Positions 23,599-33,010 are shown, numbered from the stretch's first letter. The stretch is DNA of 50,931 bases from Candidatus Martarchaeota archaeon (GCA_023485545.1 JAMCZI010000032.1:1-50931); one strand, 5' to 3'. The notes: generated by a model not told the origin, from the letters alone. Translations and numbers: made by a program.

Positions 23599-24947
23599 TG
23601 GAGCACCGGCGTTGGATATATGCCAAGCGCCACCACAGAAAATAAGGATATGATGACAACCGCAAGCGTTGTGCGGCTCATGTTGAGCTTTCTGGCCTCC
23701 TTCTCTGTAAACATGAAGCCCATTAGACGTATGTAGTAGTATATCGATATCAGGCTGTTTATTATGCCAATAACTGCGAGATATACCATCCCGCTGCTCA
23801 CCGCAGATGAAAACAGGAAAAGCTTCCCATCGAATCCGATCAGCGGCGGTATGCCTGCCATTGAAAGCATTATTAGGGAAAGTGAGACCGCGGCAAACTT
23901 GTTCCTGTAGAACAATCCTGAATACTCCCTGTATGTCTTTATGTTATCCGATTCAAGCATTGCAACTATCGCGAATGCCCCTATTATCATGAATGTGTGC
24001 GCAAATATCTGGAACATGCTAGACTCGAGACCGAACGCAGTGCCAACCGCCAGCCCTATAGTTATGTAGCCAGCCTGCGATATTGCTGAATAGGCAAACA
24101 TGCGCTTTACATTATCCTGAACAAGGGCTATTATGTTCCCGAAGAACATTGTTATTATTGAAAGCAGCGCGAATATGCCGGAGAACTCCGAGCGGTATGC
24201 GGAGAGCATGACGAAGAAAACCTCGAATATTACAACGAACGCCACTTTTTTGTTAACTCCCGCAAGCAGCGCTGTGACATCCGTAGATGAACCTTCATAG
24301 ACATCTGGCACCCATAAATTAAATGGGAACAGCGACGCTTCAAACGAGAGGGCGACAGCGAAAAGTATTGATACCAGGAGCGCTATCCCCGTCAGCAAGC
24401 CGGGCTGCATGGGAGCTATGGAGAGAGAGGGGTTGCCCTGCAGGATAAGGGCCATGGCGAAAGTGAAGATAGAAACAGAAAGCCCTCCGAGTATGAAGAA
24501 CTTTGTCGCCGCTTCCACCCTCTTTTTGCCCCCTGAGAGTATTAGGAAGGACGTTGAGATTGATATTAGCTCCAGCGCCAGGATTAGTTCGATCAGTGAC
24601 GTGCCGGATATTATCAATATTATGCCGGCAGATATAAACCCGGAGAGCATGGCGAAACGTCCAAACTTGTCGGGATGCGATGAGGAAAGCAAGGTAACCA
24701 TCAACAGCGCGGCTCCGAAAAGCATCATGAAGAACGACGTGAATGGAGTTATGTACATGAGGCCCAGGCGGAGAGGGGACGTTGCAAACTCGAGGAAGAT
24801 CACGCCTTCTGCGGAAAGAGCTGCGAACAGAGCGCCGACAGCATATGCGGCGGCCTTGTCATTCCTGTAGAATATGTCCGCCAACCCCACCAAAACGACT
24901 GCGGCGGCTGTGGCGAGTGGAAGCAATCCATATATCTGCGGCAGCAT
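23568..24947 (-). CDS. nuoN: Complex I subunit N (NuoN-like)
   Basis: Antiporter-like, proton-pumping membrane subunit of NADH-quinone/Fpo-like complex I, 459 aa with about 14 transmembrane helices. Family landmarks are the ELILALELISISTSFL segment with the conserved Glu, the broken helix around SLFPFNLWVPDVYEGSST, and VKRMFAYSAISQAGYITIG. It is the last gene of nuoHIJKLMN and starts directly at the nuoM stop. Confidence 0.94.
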   Translation of the reverse strand: MLPQIYGLLPLATAAAVVLVGLADIFYRNDKAAAYAVGALFAALSAEGVIFLEFATSPLRLGLMYITPFTSFFMMLFGAALLMVTLLSSSHPDKFGRFAMLSGFISAGIILIISGTSLIELILALELISISTSFLILSGGKKRVEAATKFFILGGLSVSIFTFAMALILQGNPSLSIAPMQPGLLTGIALLVSILFAVALSFEASLFPFNLWVPDVYEGSSTDVTALLAGVNKKVAFVVIFEVFFVMLSAYRSEFSGIFALLSIITMFFGNIIALVQDNVKRMFAYSAISQAGYITIGLAVGTAFGLESSMFQIFAHTFMIIGAFAIVAMLESDNIKTYREYSGLFYRNKFAAVSLSLIMLSMAGIPPLIGFDGKLFLFSSAVSSGMVYLAVIGIINSLISIYYYIRLMGFMFTEKEARKLNMSRTTLAVVIISLFSVVALGIYPTPVLHYAALASSFL

Positions 24948-26390
24948 TTACAAGACCTTTAGAAGATTTATTGCATTTAATATTAAGAAAGGCAGGGAAC
25001 CTATTATGAATATCGAACCCGCAAGGACCACATACGAGAATTTCTGTGATGCACCTATATTGAATTCGTGTGGGGAGCCAGTGCCGTGCGAAAAGAAAGA
25101 TTTTTCGACGAAGAAATATAGGTATGCGCCAATCAGTATTATTGCAGCCAAGGGTATTAGGCCATAAAGCCCGAAGGCTCCAAATGCCCCTATGAATATC
25201 AGGAGGTCGGCTATGAATCCTGCTGTCAACGGCATGCCGGTTATCCCGAGTATTATGATTAGGAACATGTATGCCGGCACCTGTGCGCTGCGCCCTATGC
25301 CATTAAGAAGAGCAAGATTGCGCTCGCCGAACATCATTTCAATTGAACCGACTACAAGGAAGGCGAGGGCTATTGTTATGCCGTGCGCAAGCATGCCGAA
25401 TACTGCGCCGTATATCCCTATCTGGTCAAGTGAGGCTATGCCAACCAGTATTATCCCCATTTCAGCCATGCTCGTATATGCAAGCACCTTCTTCAGATCG
25501 GTCTGCCGCATTGCGACGAAAGCTGCATAAAACGTTGATATCGAGGCTAGGACGAAAACGTAAATGGAGTAATTTTTCGCTATTGGCAGCATCAGGAAAA
25601 GCAGCAGCATTCCGTATGCTCCGAATTTTGACAGGACTCCAGATATCAGCATGGATCCCTCTGTTGAAGCGTCCGCATATGCGTCCGCCATCCACGAATG
25701 CAGCGGAAAGATGGGCATCTTTATCATGAAGGCGACCAAGAGCAGGGCGAATATCGCAGTTTGAATCCCATCAGGTATGGATGAGGCGTTTGCTATCAGA
25801 TAAGGTATGCTGAAGCTGTGCAGCCCTGAAACTGCAGGAGAGTAGTAGTACAGCATTATTATACCGAGCAGCAGCAGGACGCTTGCTGCGAAAGAGTATA
25901 CGAGGAACTTCATCCCTGACCTTCTGCGGCCGCCTGTGCCGAGTGCGGATATCATGAAGTATGTGGCGATGACCCCTATGTCCCAAAAGATGAAGAACAT
26001 GAGAAGGTTGCCCGAAAGGAATAGCCCAGTCGCGGCTACTTGGAATAGGAGAAGAAGCGAAACGGAACCCTTGTATTTGAGCCCCTTGACATTCCCGCCA
26101 ACTGCAGCCGCGAAGAACACTATAGCGGACATGAGCAACAGGACTACTGATATTGGGTATGCGTACAGGCTGAAACCTATGTTTAGCTGGGGTATGTAAG
26201 TTACGCCCTCGGCGGCCGGCCTGCCAGACGATAGAAAAGATGAGAGGATTAGAATTGATATCAGGAGTGACACGGACGTAGACGCTATGCCTGCGCTTTT
26301 TGAGCGGCGCTGGCCAAGCACCAGCGTCGCCATGAGCCCCGCTACTGGAACCGCAAAGGCGAGTATGAGCAATGCCTGTATCACTTCCAT
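24948..26390 (-). CDS. nuoM: Complex I subunit M (NuoM-like)
   Basis: Second antiporter-like subunit, about 480 aa and 14 helices. PIFPLHSWMADAYADASTEGSM and LKKVLAYTSMAEMGIILVG are the conserved proton-channel regions. The ORF track starts at TTG 26405; ATG 26390 (MEVIQALLILAF) is preferred, with GGGTGA 7 nt before it formed partly by the nuoL stop. Confidence 0.95.
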   Translation of the reverse strand: MEVIQALLILAFAVPVAGLMATLVLGQRRSKSAGIASTSVSLLISILILSSFLSSGRPAAEGVTYIPQLNIGFSLYAYPISVVLLLMSAIVFFAAAVGGNVKGLKYKGSVSLLLLFQVAATGLFLSGNLLMFFIFWDIGVIATYFMISALGTGGRRRSGMKFLVYSFAASVLLLLGIIMLYYYSPAVSGLHSFSIPYLIANASSIPDGIQTAIFALLLVAFMIKMPIFPLHSWMADAYADASTEGSMLISGVLSKFGAYGMLLLFLMLPIAKNYSIYVFVLASISTFYAAFVAMRQTDLKKVLAYTSMAEMGIILVGIASLDQIGIYGAVFGMLAHGITIALAFLVVGSIEMMFGERNLALLNGIGRSAQVPAYMFLIIILGITGMPLTAGFIADLLIFIGAFGAFGLYGLIPLAAIILIGAYLYFFVEKSFFSHGTGSPHEFNIGASQKFSYVVLAGSIFIIGSLPFLILNAINLLKVL

Positions 26391-26397
26391 GCAAGTT

Positions 26398-28140
26398 TCA
26401 CCCAAATATTATGAACAAAGCGATTATGCCGAGCACAAACACCAGCGCGTAAAGCCTCAGCTGCCCATTCTCTATGCGCCTTCCAGCAGAGCCGAAATAC
26501 TTGAATGCGTCTCCTGCGTCTTCGAATATGTCATCTATCGCAGTGTTCAGCCCTGAGATTGCGTAGCCTGCCGCGTAGAATGACTTTGCTATAACCGAAT
26601 ACGCCGAATTTGTGTATGGATTGTTGAACGCCAGCTTGTGCAAGCGCGTGTATGGTATCCGCTCCGGATTCTTCCTATATATCACGTATGCGGCAGCAAA
26701 TCCTGCTATCACCATCACTGATTCCAGCATTGCGCCGATAGCGCTTACGCCAAGCGGGTGCAGACTTAGGTATCCGGGAAGTGCTATAAAGGCATAGCCC
26801 CCAGCCACCACTGCAACTGCCAGTATCGCTTCTGGAACTAGCATTGAGAGCGGTATGTGAGAGTATCTTGCCTTTGATAGCGACGCGTGCTCAGGAGCCC
26901 TCATTGGTATGAAGAGCCACCTGAATATGTAGGCGCTGCTTGCAATGTCTATTACCAGAAGGAGTATGTAGACAGGTATGCTCACCGCCGATTCAACTGC
27001 GAACTTTCCGAAGAATCCGCTAAGCGGGAATATGCCTGCCAGTGAGACCGCTGCTATCGCGTTTGACACGAAAAGCATCCTGTTGGCTCCAGATCCGTAA
27101 CTGTTGAAAATTTCAGTGTCCTCATCGTTGGCGCGCATTATCGAGCCAGCGCCCATGAATATTGCGGCCTTGTAGAACGCTTGCACAAGGAAGAGCAGCA
27201 TGGCGGCAGCGAGCGCGTTGAAGCCAAGTGCTATGAACATCAGTCCGAGGTCCTCAATTGTCGAATATGCAAGCACCCTCTTTATGTGATGCTCTGTAAG
27301 CGCGTTAGACGCCCCCAGCACCACTGTCACTATGCCTACGGCTACAAGAACAGGTCCAAGACCCGCCTTTATGAACAGGGGAAGCAGTACGGCAACAAGG
27401 AATACTCCAGCCTTTACCATCGTAGATGAATGCAAGAACGCCGAGACGGGGGTTGGACCCTCCATCGCGTCGGCGAGCCATTCATGGAACGGAAACTGTG
27501 CGGACTTTGTGAACACGCCTATCAGCACCAGGGACATCGAAACCGTGATTGCGGAAGAATATGGCGCAGAGAGTATTGAGGAGAAATTAAAAGTATGGTA
27601 TGATGACCATAGGATTATCATGGCCATCAGTATCGCTATGTCCCCGATTATTATGGTGGTTATGGATTTCCTTGCGGCGCGTGGCACCTTTTCCTTCCAG
27701 TGCCAGAACCCTATCAGTAAGTAACTCGTAACCCCGAGCAATTCCCACCCTATGAACATCGTGACGAAATTCGCGGATATGGCAAAGAGCATCATAGCAG
27801 CCATAAACACCAGAAGCTCGAAAAAGAACCTTCCGCGCTGGCTTGGAACCTCTATGTAGCCTACAGAATACCAGCATATGAGCGTTCCGATGCCCGACAC
27901 GATTAGTAGGAGCAGCATATTCAGCGGCGCAGTGGTAAACGACAGGTGCACCGTGTATGAGCCGATGCTGAACCATGCTACTTCGCTGTGCAATGAATGA
28001 TTGTAGAGCAGAAGAATTGACAGGGCAAATGAGATTGCCGCCGCAAAAGTTGCAACGTAGCCGGTAAGCCTACGGCTGCCCGTCACCAACGCCAGAAAAG
28101 CGGCGATTATTACTGGAATCAGAGCCATTACCGGAAGCAA
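26398..28140 (-). CDS. nuoL: Complex I subunit L (NuoL-like)
   Basis: Largest antiporter-like subunit, 580 aa. It contains FVTMFIGWELLGVTSYLLIGFW, the channel segment SAQFPFHEWLADAMEGPTPVSA and HIKRVLAYSTIEDLGLMF, followed by a C-terminal extension with a lateral amphipathic helix. TTG 28140 lies exactly 4 nt after the nuoK stop and is favoured over ATG 28128. Confidence 0.95.
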   Translation of the reverse strand: MLPVMALIPVIIAAFLALVTGSRRLTGYVATFAAAISFALSILLLYNHSLHSEVAWFSIGSYTVHLSFTTAPLNMLLLLIVSGIGTLICWYSVGYIEVPSQRGRFFFELLVFMAAMMLFAISANFVTMFIGWELLGVTSYLLIGFWHWKEKVPRAARKSITTIIIGDIAILMAMIILWSSYHTFNFSSILSAPYSSAITVSMSLVLIGVFTKSAQFPFHEWLADAMEGPTPVSAFLHSSTMVKAGVFLVAVLLPLFIKAGLGPVLVAVGIVTVVLGASNALTEHHIKRVLAYSTIEDLGLMFIALGFNALAAAMLLFLVQAFYKAAIFMGAGSIMRANDEDTEIFNSYGSGANRMLFVSNAIAAVSLAGIFPLSGFFGKFAVESAVSIPVYILLLVIDIASSAYIFRWLFIPMRAPEHASLSKARYSHIPLSMLVPEAILAVAVVAGGYAFIALPGYLSLHPLGVSAIGAMLESVMVIAGFAAAYVIYRKNPERIPYTRLHKLAFNNPYTNSAYSVIAKSFYAAGYAISGLNTAIDDIFEDAGDAFKYFGSAGRRIENGQLRLYALVFVLGIIALFIIFG

Positions 28141-28144
28141 ACAC

Positions 28145-28441
28145 TCAACCCTTGAATTTTGACATCTTTGTAACGTCCATGCTCTCCTCCGCCCTCTGCA
28201 GATACCTGTAGATCGCGACTAATGCTATTATTTCCGACGAGGCTATGCCCCATATGGAAAGAAGCAGCAGGATTATGTTGCCGCTGCCTGAAACCGAGAA
28301 CATCGATACGCCAACAAGCGACGATGCTACCAGGACCACCTCTATTGAGAGCACCATTATTATGAAGTTTCTGCTAGCGGCGACGCCACTGATTCCCATA
28401 GCGAAGAGGGCAAACCCCAGCACCATGAATATTTCTATCAA
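28145..28441 (-). CDS. nuoK: Complex I subunit K (NuoK-like)
   Basis: 98 aa, three transmembrane helices. RNFIIMVLSIEVVLVASSL has the conserved membrane glutamate of the NuoK/MrpC family. The start is TTG, preceded by the strong site AGGAGGGTG, 5 nt away; the nuoJ stop lies 2 nt upstream. Confidence 0.93.
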   Translation of the reverse strand: MIEIFMVLGFALFAMGISGVAASRNFIIMVLSIEVVLVASSLVGVSMFSVSGSGNIILLLLSIWGIASSEIIALVAIYRYLQRAEESMDVTKMSKFKG

Positions 28442-28443
28442 TT

Positions 28444-28932
28444 TTACACCCTCCTCTTTTCACCTGCGCTTTTGAGAAGCAGTATGGAGCCCAGGGCAGA
28501 GCCGAAGAGCAGGATTACCAGAACGTAAAGCAGCTGATATCCGGAGGAGAACTCCGCAGATATCGAAGAAGCAGTTAGCTGCGCGCTTGGAGAGCCTGTG
28601 AAGTATCCGATGTATGGGTATGCAACAAAGGCGAATACCAGTATTGAGAGTATCGAGAATGCGGCAAAGTTGGTGTGCCTCCTTTCGCTCTGGTGATCTG
28701 ATGCAACCCCTACAAACAGGTAGGTTGCGACCCCTCCGACCAGTATGAATAGCTGTATTATTGCGAGAAGCGGCTCCCCAAGAGCCATAAATGCGGCTGA
28801 ATTGACAAGGAACATGATGGCAAGCGCAAGAGCGGAATGCATCACGTCCCTAAACAGGAATATGCCAGTCGCAGAAGCAATCTCTACCACAGCGATTATG
28901 CCGAATATGTATTCGTACATCATAACACTCAT
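28444..28932 (-). CDS. nuoJ: Complex I subunit J (NuoJ-like)
   Basis: 162 aa, five transmembrane helices, opening YEYIFGIIAVVEIASATGIF with the small-residue helix (ALAIMFLVNSAAFMAL) typical of NuoJ. Three ATGs (28932, 28923, 28920) are possible starts; the first overlaps the nuoI stop. Confidence 0.9.
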   Translation of the reverse strand: MSVMMYEYIFGIIAVVEIASATGIFLFRDVMHSALALAIMFLVNSAAFMALGEPLLAIIQLFILVGGVATYLFVGVASDHQSERRHTNFAAFSILSILVFAFVAYPYIGYFTGSPSAQLTASSISAEFSSGYQLLYVLVILLFGSALGSILLLKSAGEKRRV

Positions 28933-29291
28933 TCAAGGTCCTCAGGGCGCAGTATGTATTCGCGCCTATCATATCTCTCCGTGTCGTAATTCTTGGTAAG
29001 CACAAGGCACTTTGGGGGGCATACCTCTTCGCACAGCATGCAGAATAGGCACCTCTCGACGTTCACCTCTGGCATCTTTTTGACGCCCTTGTCCGTATCC
29101 ACGTCCACCATGGTTATCGTCTGGTTAGGACATATCCTGAAGCATGCGGCGCAGCTTATGCAGGTGTTCATGTCCAGCTTGTGTATGCCGCGGTAGTTGT
29201 CAGTGAGAGGATCGCGCTCTTCCGGATACTGCAGCGTAGATGGCTTCTCCGCAAGAGCTTTCGTAACCTCTTTTAACGATTTCAGTGGCAT
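28929..29291 (-). CDS. nuoI: Complex I subunit I, 2x[4Fe-4S] ferredoxin
   Basis: 120 aa, connecting arm of complex I. Two ferredoxin motifs are visible: CISCAACFRICP at about 43-54 and CLFCMLCEEVCPPKC at about 82-96, each supplying three cysteines plus the remote fourth. It starts 4 nt after the nuoH stop (ggatga-tctg-ATG). Confidence 0.95.
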   Translation of the reverse strand: MPLKSLKEVTKALAEKPSTLQYPEERDPLTDNYRGIHKLDMNTCISCAACFRICPNQTITMVDVDTDKGVKKMPEVNVERCLFCMLCEEVCPPKCLVLTKNYDTERYDRREYILRPEDLE

Positions 29292-29295
29292 CAGA

Positions 29296-30339
29296 TCATC
29301 CTATGAATAATACAAATGTAACCAGCATATTTATTACGGCGAGTGGCATCAGGTATACCCAGCCTGCGCGCAGTATCCTGCCTATTTTCATCCTTACCAT
29401 CGACACCCTTATCAGTATTATGAATACAGTCAGTATCACTACCTTTGCCAGAAGCCAGAATGTCGGCGGCAGGAATGCCGGACCGGACCAGCCTCCAAGG
29501 AAAAGCAGGGAAATTATCATGGTGCCGAAGAACATGCGCGTATAGTCCAGGAATAGCGCTATCGTATAGTATGGCGCGCTGACATCAGTCAGCCACCCTG
29601 CTATCAGTTCGTTGTCCGCCTCGCTCATGTCAAACGGCGGCCTTTCCACTTCTGCAAGCATCACGACGAAGAATACGAATAGGCCTATCGGCATCAGTAT
29701 GCCGTACCACATGCCGCTCTGCGAATTGACTATCGAGAGGAGGCTGTAGCTTCCGGAGAGCATGGCCACTGATGCGACTACGAGTAGCATTGGTATCTCG
29801 TATGCGAGCATCACCATTACAGATCTCTGGGCGCTTATTGAGCCGAATTTGTTGCCGCTCGTCCATCCTATCAGGAACATGAGCATCGGCGCCAGTGACA
29901 GTATCGCAAAAACAGCTATGAGGCCGAAGCTGCCCCCGATTCCAAACGTGGTGGAATTGAACGGCAGAAACGCAAATATCAGGAAGAAAAGCGCGTAGGT
30001 TATCGGCAGCAAGAGGAAGAAAAGTGGCTTGTCCGCATTGTCGGGGCTTATGTGCTCCTTTGACAGGAGCTTGAGAACATCAGCCATGTTCTGCAGCATT
30101 CCAAACTTCCCCACATATGTGGGGCCGTGGCGGGAGTGTATGCGCCCCATTATCTTCCTTTCGCCCCATCCAAAAAGATACACGTACAAAGTTATGGATA
30201 TTGCTAACGCTATTGAGAATACTATCAGTGCAAGTATTACAGAAAGCACTGACACCTGCGAAGAGGAGCCTATAGCTGAAGCGATTGGCGAAAATATGTG
30301 CGAGTACAGGTAGCCAACTGCTGCAGAGGGGATCTCCAT
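29296..30339 (-). CDS. nuoH: Complex I subunit H (NuoH-like)
   Basis: Quinone-pocket membrane subunit, 347 aa, eight helices. GWGERKIMGRIHSRHGPTYVGKFGMLQNMADVLKLLSKE and ERPPFDMSEADNELIAGW are the conserved quinone-site loops. It is the first gene of nuoHIJKLMN; the ABCD (hydrogenase-like) subunits are not in this window. The ATG lies about 27 nt from a strong TATA element, so the message is probably leaderless. Confidence 0.96.
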   Translation of the reverse strand: MEIPSAAVGYLYSHIFSPIASAIGSSSQVSVLSVILALIVFSIALAISITLYVYLFGWGERKIMGRIHSRHGPTYVGKFGMLQNMADVLKLLSKEHISPDNADKPLFFLLLPITYALFFLIFAFLPFNSTTFGIGGSFGLIAVFAILSLAPMLMFLIGWTSGNKFGSISAQRSVMVMLAYEIPMLLVVASVAMLSGSYSLLSIVNSQSGMWYGILMPIGLFVFFVVMLAEVERPPFDMSEADNELIAGWLTDVSAPYYTIALFLDYTRMFFGTMIISLLFLGGWSGPAFLPPTFWLLAKVVILTVFIILIRVSMVRMKIGRILRAGWVYLMPLAVINMLVTFVLFIG

Positions 30340-30361
30340 CTAATCGCTTTCTTATTGTATG

Positions 30362-30373
30362 TTTATATATTTT
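30362..30373. promoter_or_regulatory. Bidirectional TATA element, nuo operon and 86-aa gene
   Basis: tttatatatttt lies about 27 nt before the nuoH ATG on the minus strand and about 35 nt before ATG 30403 on the plus strand. It is the only AT box in the 63-nt gap, so both genes probably share it. Confidence 0.6.
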
Positions 30374-30402
30374 GCTTCGAAAATGTCGTATGCGATGATG
30401 AC

Positions 30403-30663
30403 ATGCCGGTTCAGTCAGTGGAGGAAATACTGAAATCAGGCAGGGTCAAGATCAGGGTGCTTAGAACTGGGATGTTCCAGATGCAGACGTTCGTAGTCAA
30501 GGACGTAAAGTTCGGAAGCGGCGCTTTTTATGAGCTTTTTTTGGACAAGGTTGTCGAACTCCCGGAGCTTGAGCGCGTGGCGAATGAGATTGGCATGCCG
30601 GTGGAGGCGAGCAATGGAAGGGTATTCCCTAAAGGCAAGGCTGCGAAGGACTTCCTTAGGTGA
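30403..30663 (+). CDS. Hypothetical 86-aa protein
   Basis: The ORF track begins upstream at 30298, inside nuoH; ATG 30403 (MPVQSVEEILK) is chosen because a GATGA lies 4 nt before it and the TATA element about 35 nt before. The protein is small, soluble and mixed alpha/beta (RVKIRVLRTGMFQMQTFVVKD ... ELPELERVANEIGM). No family is recognised. It is divergent from the complex I operon over a shared promoter and convergent with the glycoprotein gene (5 nt gap). Confidence 0.75.
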   Translation: MPVQSVEEILKSGRVKIRVLRTGMFQMQTFVVKDVKFGSGAFYELFLDKVVELPELERVANEIGMPVEASNGRVFPKGKAAKDFLR

Positions 30664-30668
30664 AACGC

Positions 30669-32327
30669 TCAGCCTAGTTCCGAAAGCTTCAGGTATCCTG
30701 TAGCGATGTGCACCTTGCCGTTTATGCTGTAGTTTAGGGCAATTGTGTAATTTGACACTATTGCAAAGCTGCTCACTGCGCCGTATGTGCACGTAACGTT
30801 GTATACTCCTGATTCACCTGGCTTTAGCGATGAGTTTATCTGCTGGGGCGGTGACTCAGACTGCAGGTAGCAGGCCGCCGAATTCAGGTGTATCGTGCTG
30901 TTCATTTTATTTGTTAGATTGAGCTCTGCCGAAGATGCAGTAGCGTTTTTTACGCTGCATGAAATGCTCGTATTGTAAAAGCCGCATGAGTCGGAGAATG
31001 CACTAGTCCATGTATACTTCGGGCCAGATATGTTCAGGTGCTCCAGTAGCGAAACACCGTTGCTATAAGCCCCTGAGGTTTCCTTAACTGGGACTATTGA
31101 GTATATGGATGCGGTGTAGTTTGGCGTTGAGAGCCTTGAATCAACAAGGCTGAAGTTTGAGAATGACGAATTGAATGATATGCCGTATATCGTGCATATT
31201 GTATTGTTGTTGTCAAGAAGGCCGGAGCAAACGTAGCTGCCGTTTGCGTAGTTGTGGGTCTTTGATAGCATGCTCAGGAAAAGGCCGTAGTTGTTTATGA
31301 ATATGTTGCCTATGCCGAGTGTGGTTGCATTGCGGAAGATTATGCCGCCTATATCAGAATGGTCCTGATAGACGAATTCTGAAGAGGCATTTGACAGGTA
31401 TCTGCTTGAGTTTATCGCCGATATTATTGATTCTGATGAGTTCAGGCTTGGCTTTGTCGAGACGAATGAGGTGCACTGCTCAGAGCCGTTTGAGATTGCG
31501 TACACGAGCTTTGTCCAACCGCCGCTGAAAAAGATGCATGCTGACACATCACCCTTGGTCAGGTAATCGAATTTAGGCGAGATGTTAATGGGCTCGGGCT
31601 GGGGAGCATAGCCGAGGCCCTCCATCACGCTCGATATGTATGCGGGGCCTATGCCACGAATCCATGCCTGCCCTACCGTGAGGCTCTTGTTTGAGGAATA
31701 TGCTCCATCAAATGATTCTATGCCGCCCAGCTTTGAAAGCACTTGCTCTATGGCTCCTGTCTTGTTCTGGAGGACTGTCTGCTCCTGTCCTATGTCGTAT
31801 TGCGACAGCAGCGTCGGAACCACGCTGACTCCGTAAGAGCTGAGAGCTATGGATTTAGTATAGCCATTTGTGAGACTTGGAATGTAATCCATCACCAGCG
31901 GCGCTTCTGGTGGCAAAACGGTCACCTTCTTTGTGACAGTTGTCACGCTTGAGCTGGATAGGTTCAGTATCCTTCCAGGATTCGCTATGACCGAAAATGA
32001 ATAATTGCCAGGGCCAGGATAGACATAAGTAAAGTTAAGCTCTGCTACCTTGTGCGTAGGTATCGTTATGCGGTACAGCTTCTTCGACGTACCGTTCACA
32101 TACACGTTGAGTACCATGTCCTTTATCAGCTTCTCGCCAGTGTTGTTGATTGCCAGGCGTATATAGGATACGTTGTATGGGTATATGCCTGTGGAATTGG
32201 TCACATTCATGTGCACCACCACAGCAGCATACGCGTTGAGAAGCGTGAAATATATTGCGGTGTACACCGCCACTACTACGAAAATCGCTATTATGCCATA
32301 CGCTATCGTGTTCTTCCCTACGATTAT
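30669..32327 (-). CDS. Membrane-anchored glycoprotein, apparent ATA start
   Basis: About 552 aa. The ORF track starts at GTG 32273, in the middle of the only transmembrane helix. The frame continues upstream through IVGKNTIAYGIIAIFVVVAVYTAIYF, giving a normal basic N-terminus plus helix, but without ATG/GTG/TTG. The upstream wHTH gene ends AGGTGA, then ttct, then ATA 32327: the usual spacing, so ATA is chosen. The exported part has roughly thirty N-x-S/T sequons and several cysteines (CIFFSGGW, YVCSGLLDN, SCGFYNTSISC), but no domain I can name. It is co-transcribed with the regulator. Confidence 0.83.
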   Translation of the reverse strand: MIVGKNTIAYGIIAIFVVVAVYTAIYFTLLNAYAAVVVHMNVTNSTGIYPYNVSYIRLAINNTGEKLIKDMVLNVYVNGTSKKLYRITIPTHKVAELNFTYVYPGPGNYSFSVIANPGRILNLSSSSVTTVTKKVTVLPPEAPLVMDYIPSLTNGYTKSIALSSYGVSVVPTLLSQYDIGQEQTVLQNKTGAIEQVLSKLGGIESFDGAYSSNKSLTVGQAWIRGIGPAYISSVMEGLGYAPQPEPINISPKFDYLTKGDVSACIFFSGGWTKLVYAISNGSEQCTSFVSTKPSLNSSESIISAINSSRYLSNASSEFVYQDHSDIGGIIFRNATTLGIGNIFINNYGLFLSMLSKTHNYANGSYVCSGLLDNNNTICTIYGISFNSSFSNFSLVDSRLSTPNYTASIYSIVPVKETSGAYSNGVSLLEHLNISGPKYTWTSAFSDSCGFYNTSISCSVKNATASSAELNLTNKMNSTIHLNSAACYLQSESPPQQINSSLKPGESGVYNVTCTYGAVSSFAIVSNYTIALNYSINGKVHIATGYLKLSELG

Positions 32328-32331
32328 AGAA

Positions 32332-32793
32332 TCACCTTGTCTTGAATTCCTTGAGGACTGTCTTGAGCTTGTCCTTTATAGGGGATACTTCAGAATCGAA
32401 GTAAAAATCCACCCATGCTGCTTCGTCGTACTTCTCGCCGTTTTCTGGTACCATCATGAAATACTTGCCCTTCAAATTCCCCAATATGCCGGCATTCTTC
32501 AACCTCAGTAGGTGGTACCTCAAGGTCTTCTCATTTATGTGGCCCCAGTTTGTATTTATGTATTCCGAAAGTTCCTGCACAGACGGATCCTGCTTCTTCT
32601 TGAACTGAAAATTGAATATGCCATCAAGAACGTATAGCGCCTGGATTCTGGATTCCCCCGGATTTATTATGCCAAGGGACAGGGCGAGCCATCTTACCAT
32701 TGACCTCCTTGTCTCCAGCACTTCCCTTGATAGCCTTAGCTTCCTGAGCGTGAGTTCCTTTTCTATGAACTTGGATTCGTTGATTTCTGCCAT
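32332..32793 (-). CDS. Winged-helix transcriptional regulator
   Basis: 153 aa from ATG 32793 (MAEINESKFIEKE); the ORF track begins at TTG 32820, but AGGAGTG lies 5 nt before the ATG. N-terminal helices with RRSMVRWLALSLGIINPGESR precede a helix-turn-helix with wing (about 85-135: SVQELSEYINTNWGHINEKTLRYHLLRLKNAGIL). The C-terminus is charged. The palindrome immediately upstream is a likely operator, so autoregulation is plausible. Its target probably includes the downstream glycoprotein gene. Confidence 0.82.
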   Translation of the reverse strand: MAEINESKFIEKELTLRKLRLSREVLETRRSMVRWLALSLGIINPGESRIQALYVLDGIFNFQFKKKQDPSVQELSEYINTNWGHINEKTLRYHLLRLKNAGILGNLKGKYFMMVPENGEKYDEAAWVDFYFDSEVSPIKDKLKTVLKEFKTR

Positions 32794-32844
32794 ATGCGCA
32801 CTCCTATTTGCCTGCAGCAACTCTTGCGCGACCGTGTTCTGCGA

Positions 32845-32869
32845 AGATACGCTTGTGCAAGACGTATCT
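32845..32869. promoter_or_regulatory. Operator-like palindrome upstream of the regulator
   Basis: AGATACG-CTTG and CAAG-CGTATCT form two 11-base arms around TG, with one extra A in the right arm. It lies about 50 nt before the wHTH start. The same half-site recurs at 32952-32960 (gcgtatctt), next to the divergent 119-aa gene. Confidence 0.68.
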
Positions 32870-32951
32870 ATTGTTGTATTTCATATTTTTATGCATTATT
32901 GATTGCATGGCGGATTTCAGTGCGAGTCAAAAGCTTGAAACATTTTAATAT

Positions 32952-32960
32952 GCGTATCTT
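32952..32960. promoter_or_regulatory. Second copy of the operator half-site
   Basis: gcgtatctt is the exact reverse complement of aagatacgc at 32844-32852. It sits about 50 nt before the ATG at 33011, so the same regulator could act on both divergent genes. Confidence 0.45.
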
Positions 32961-33010
32961 GATAGTATTAGGCTTGATAGAAGCAGGGTTTCATACAATA
33001 GGGGAGGATT

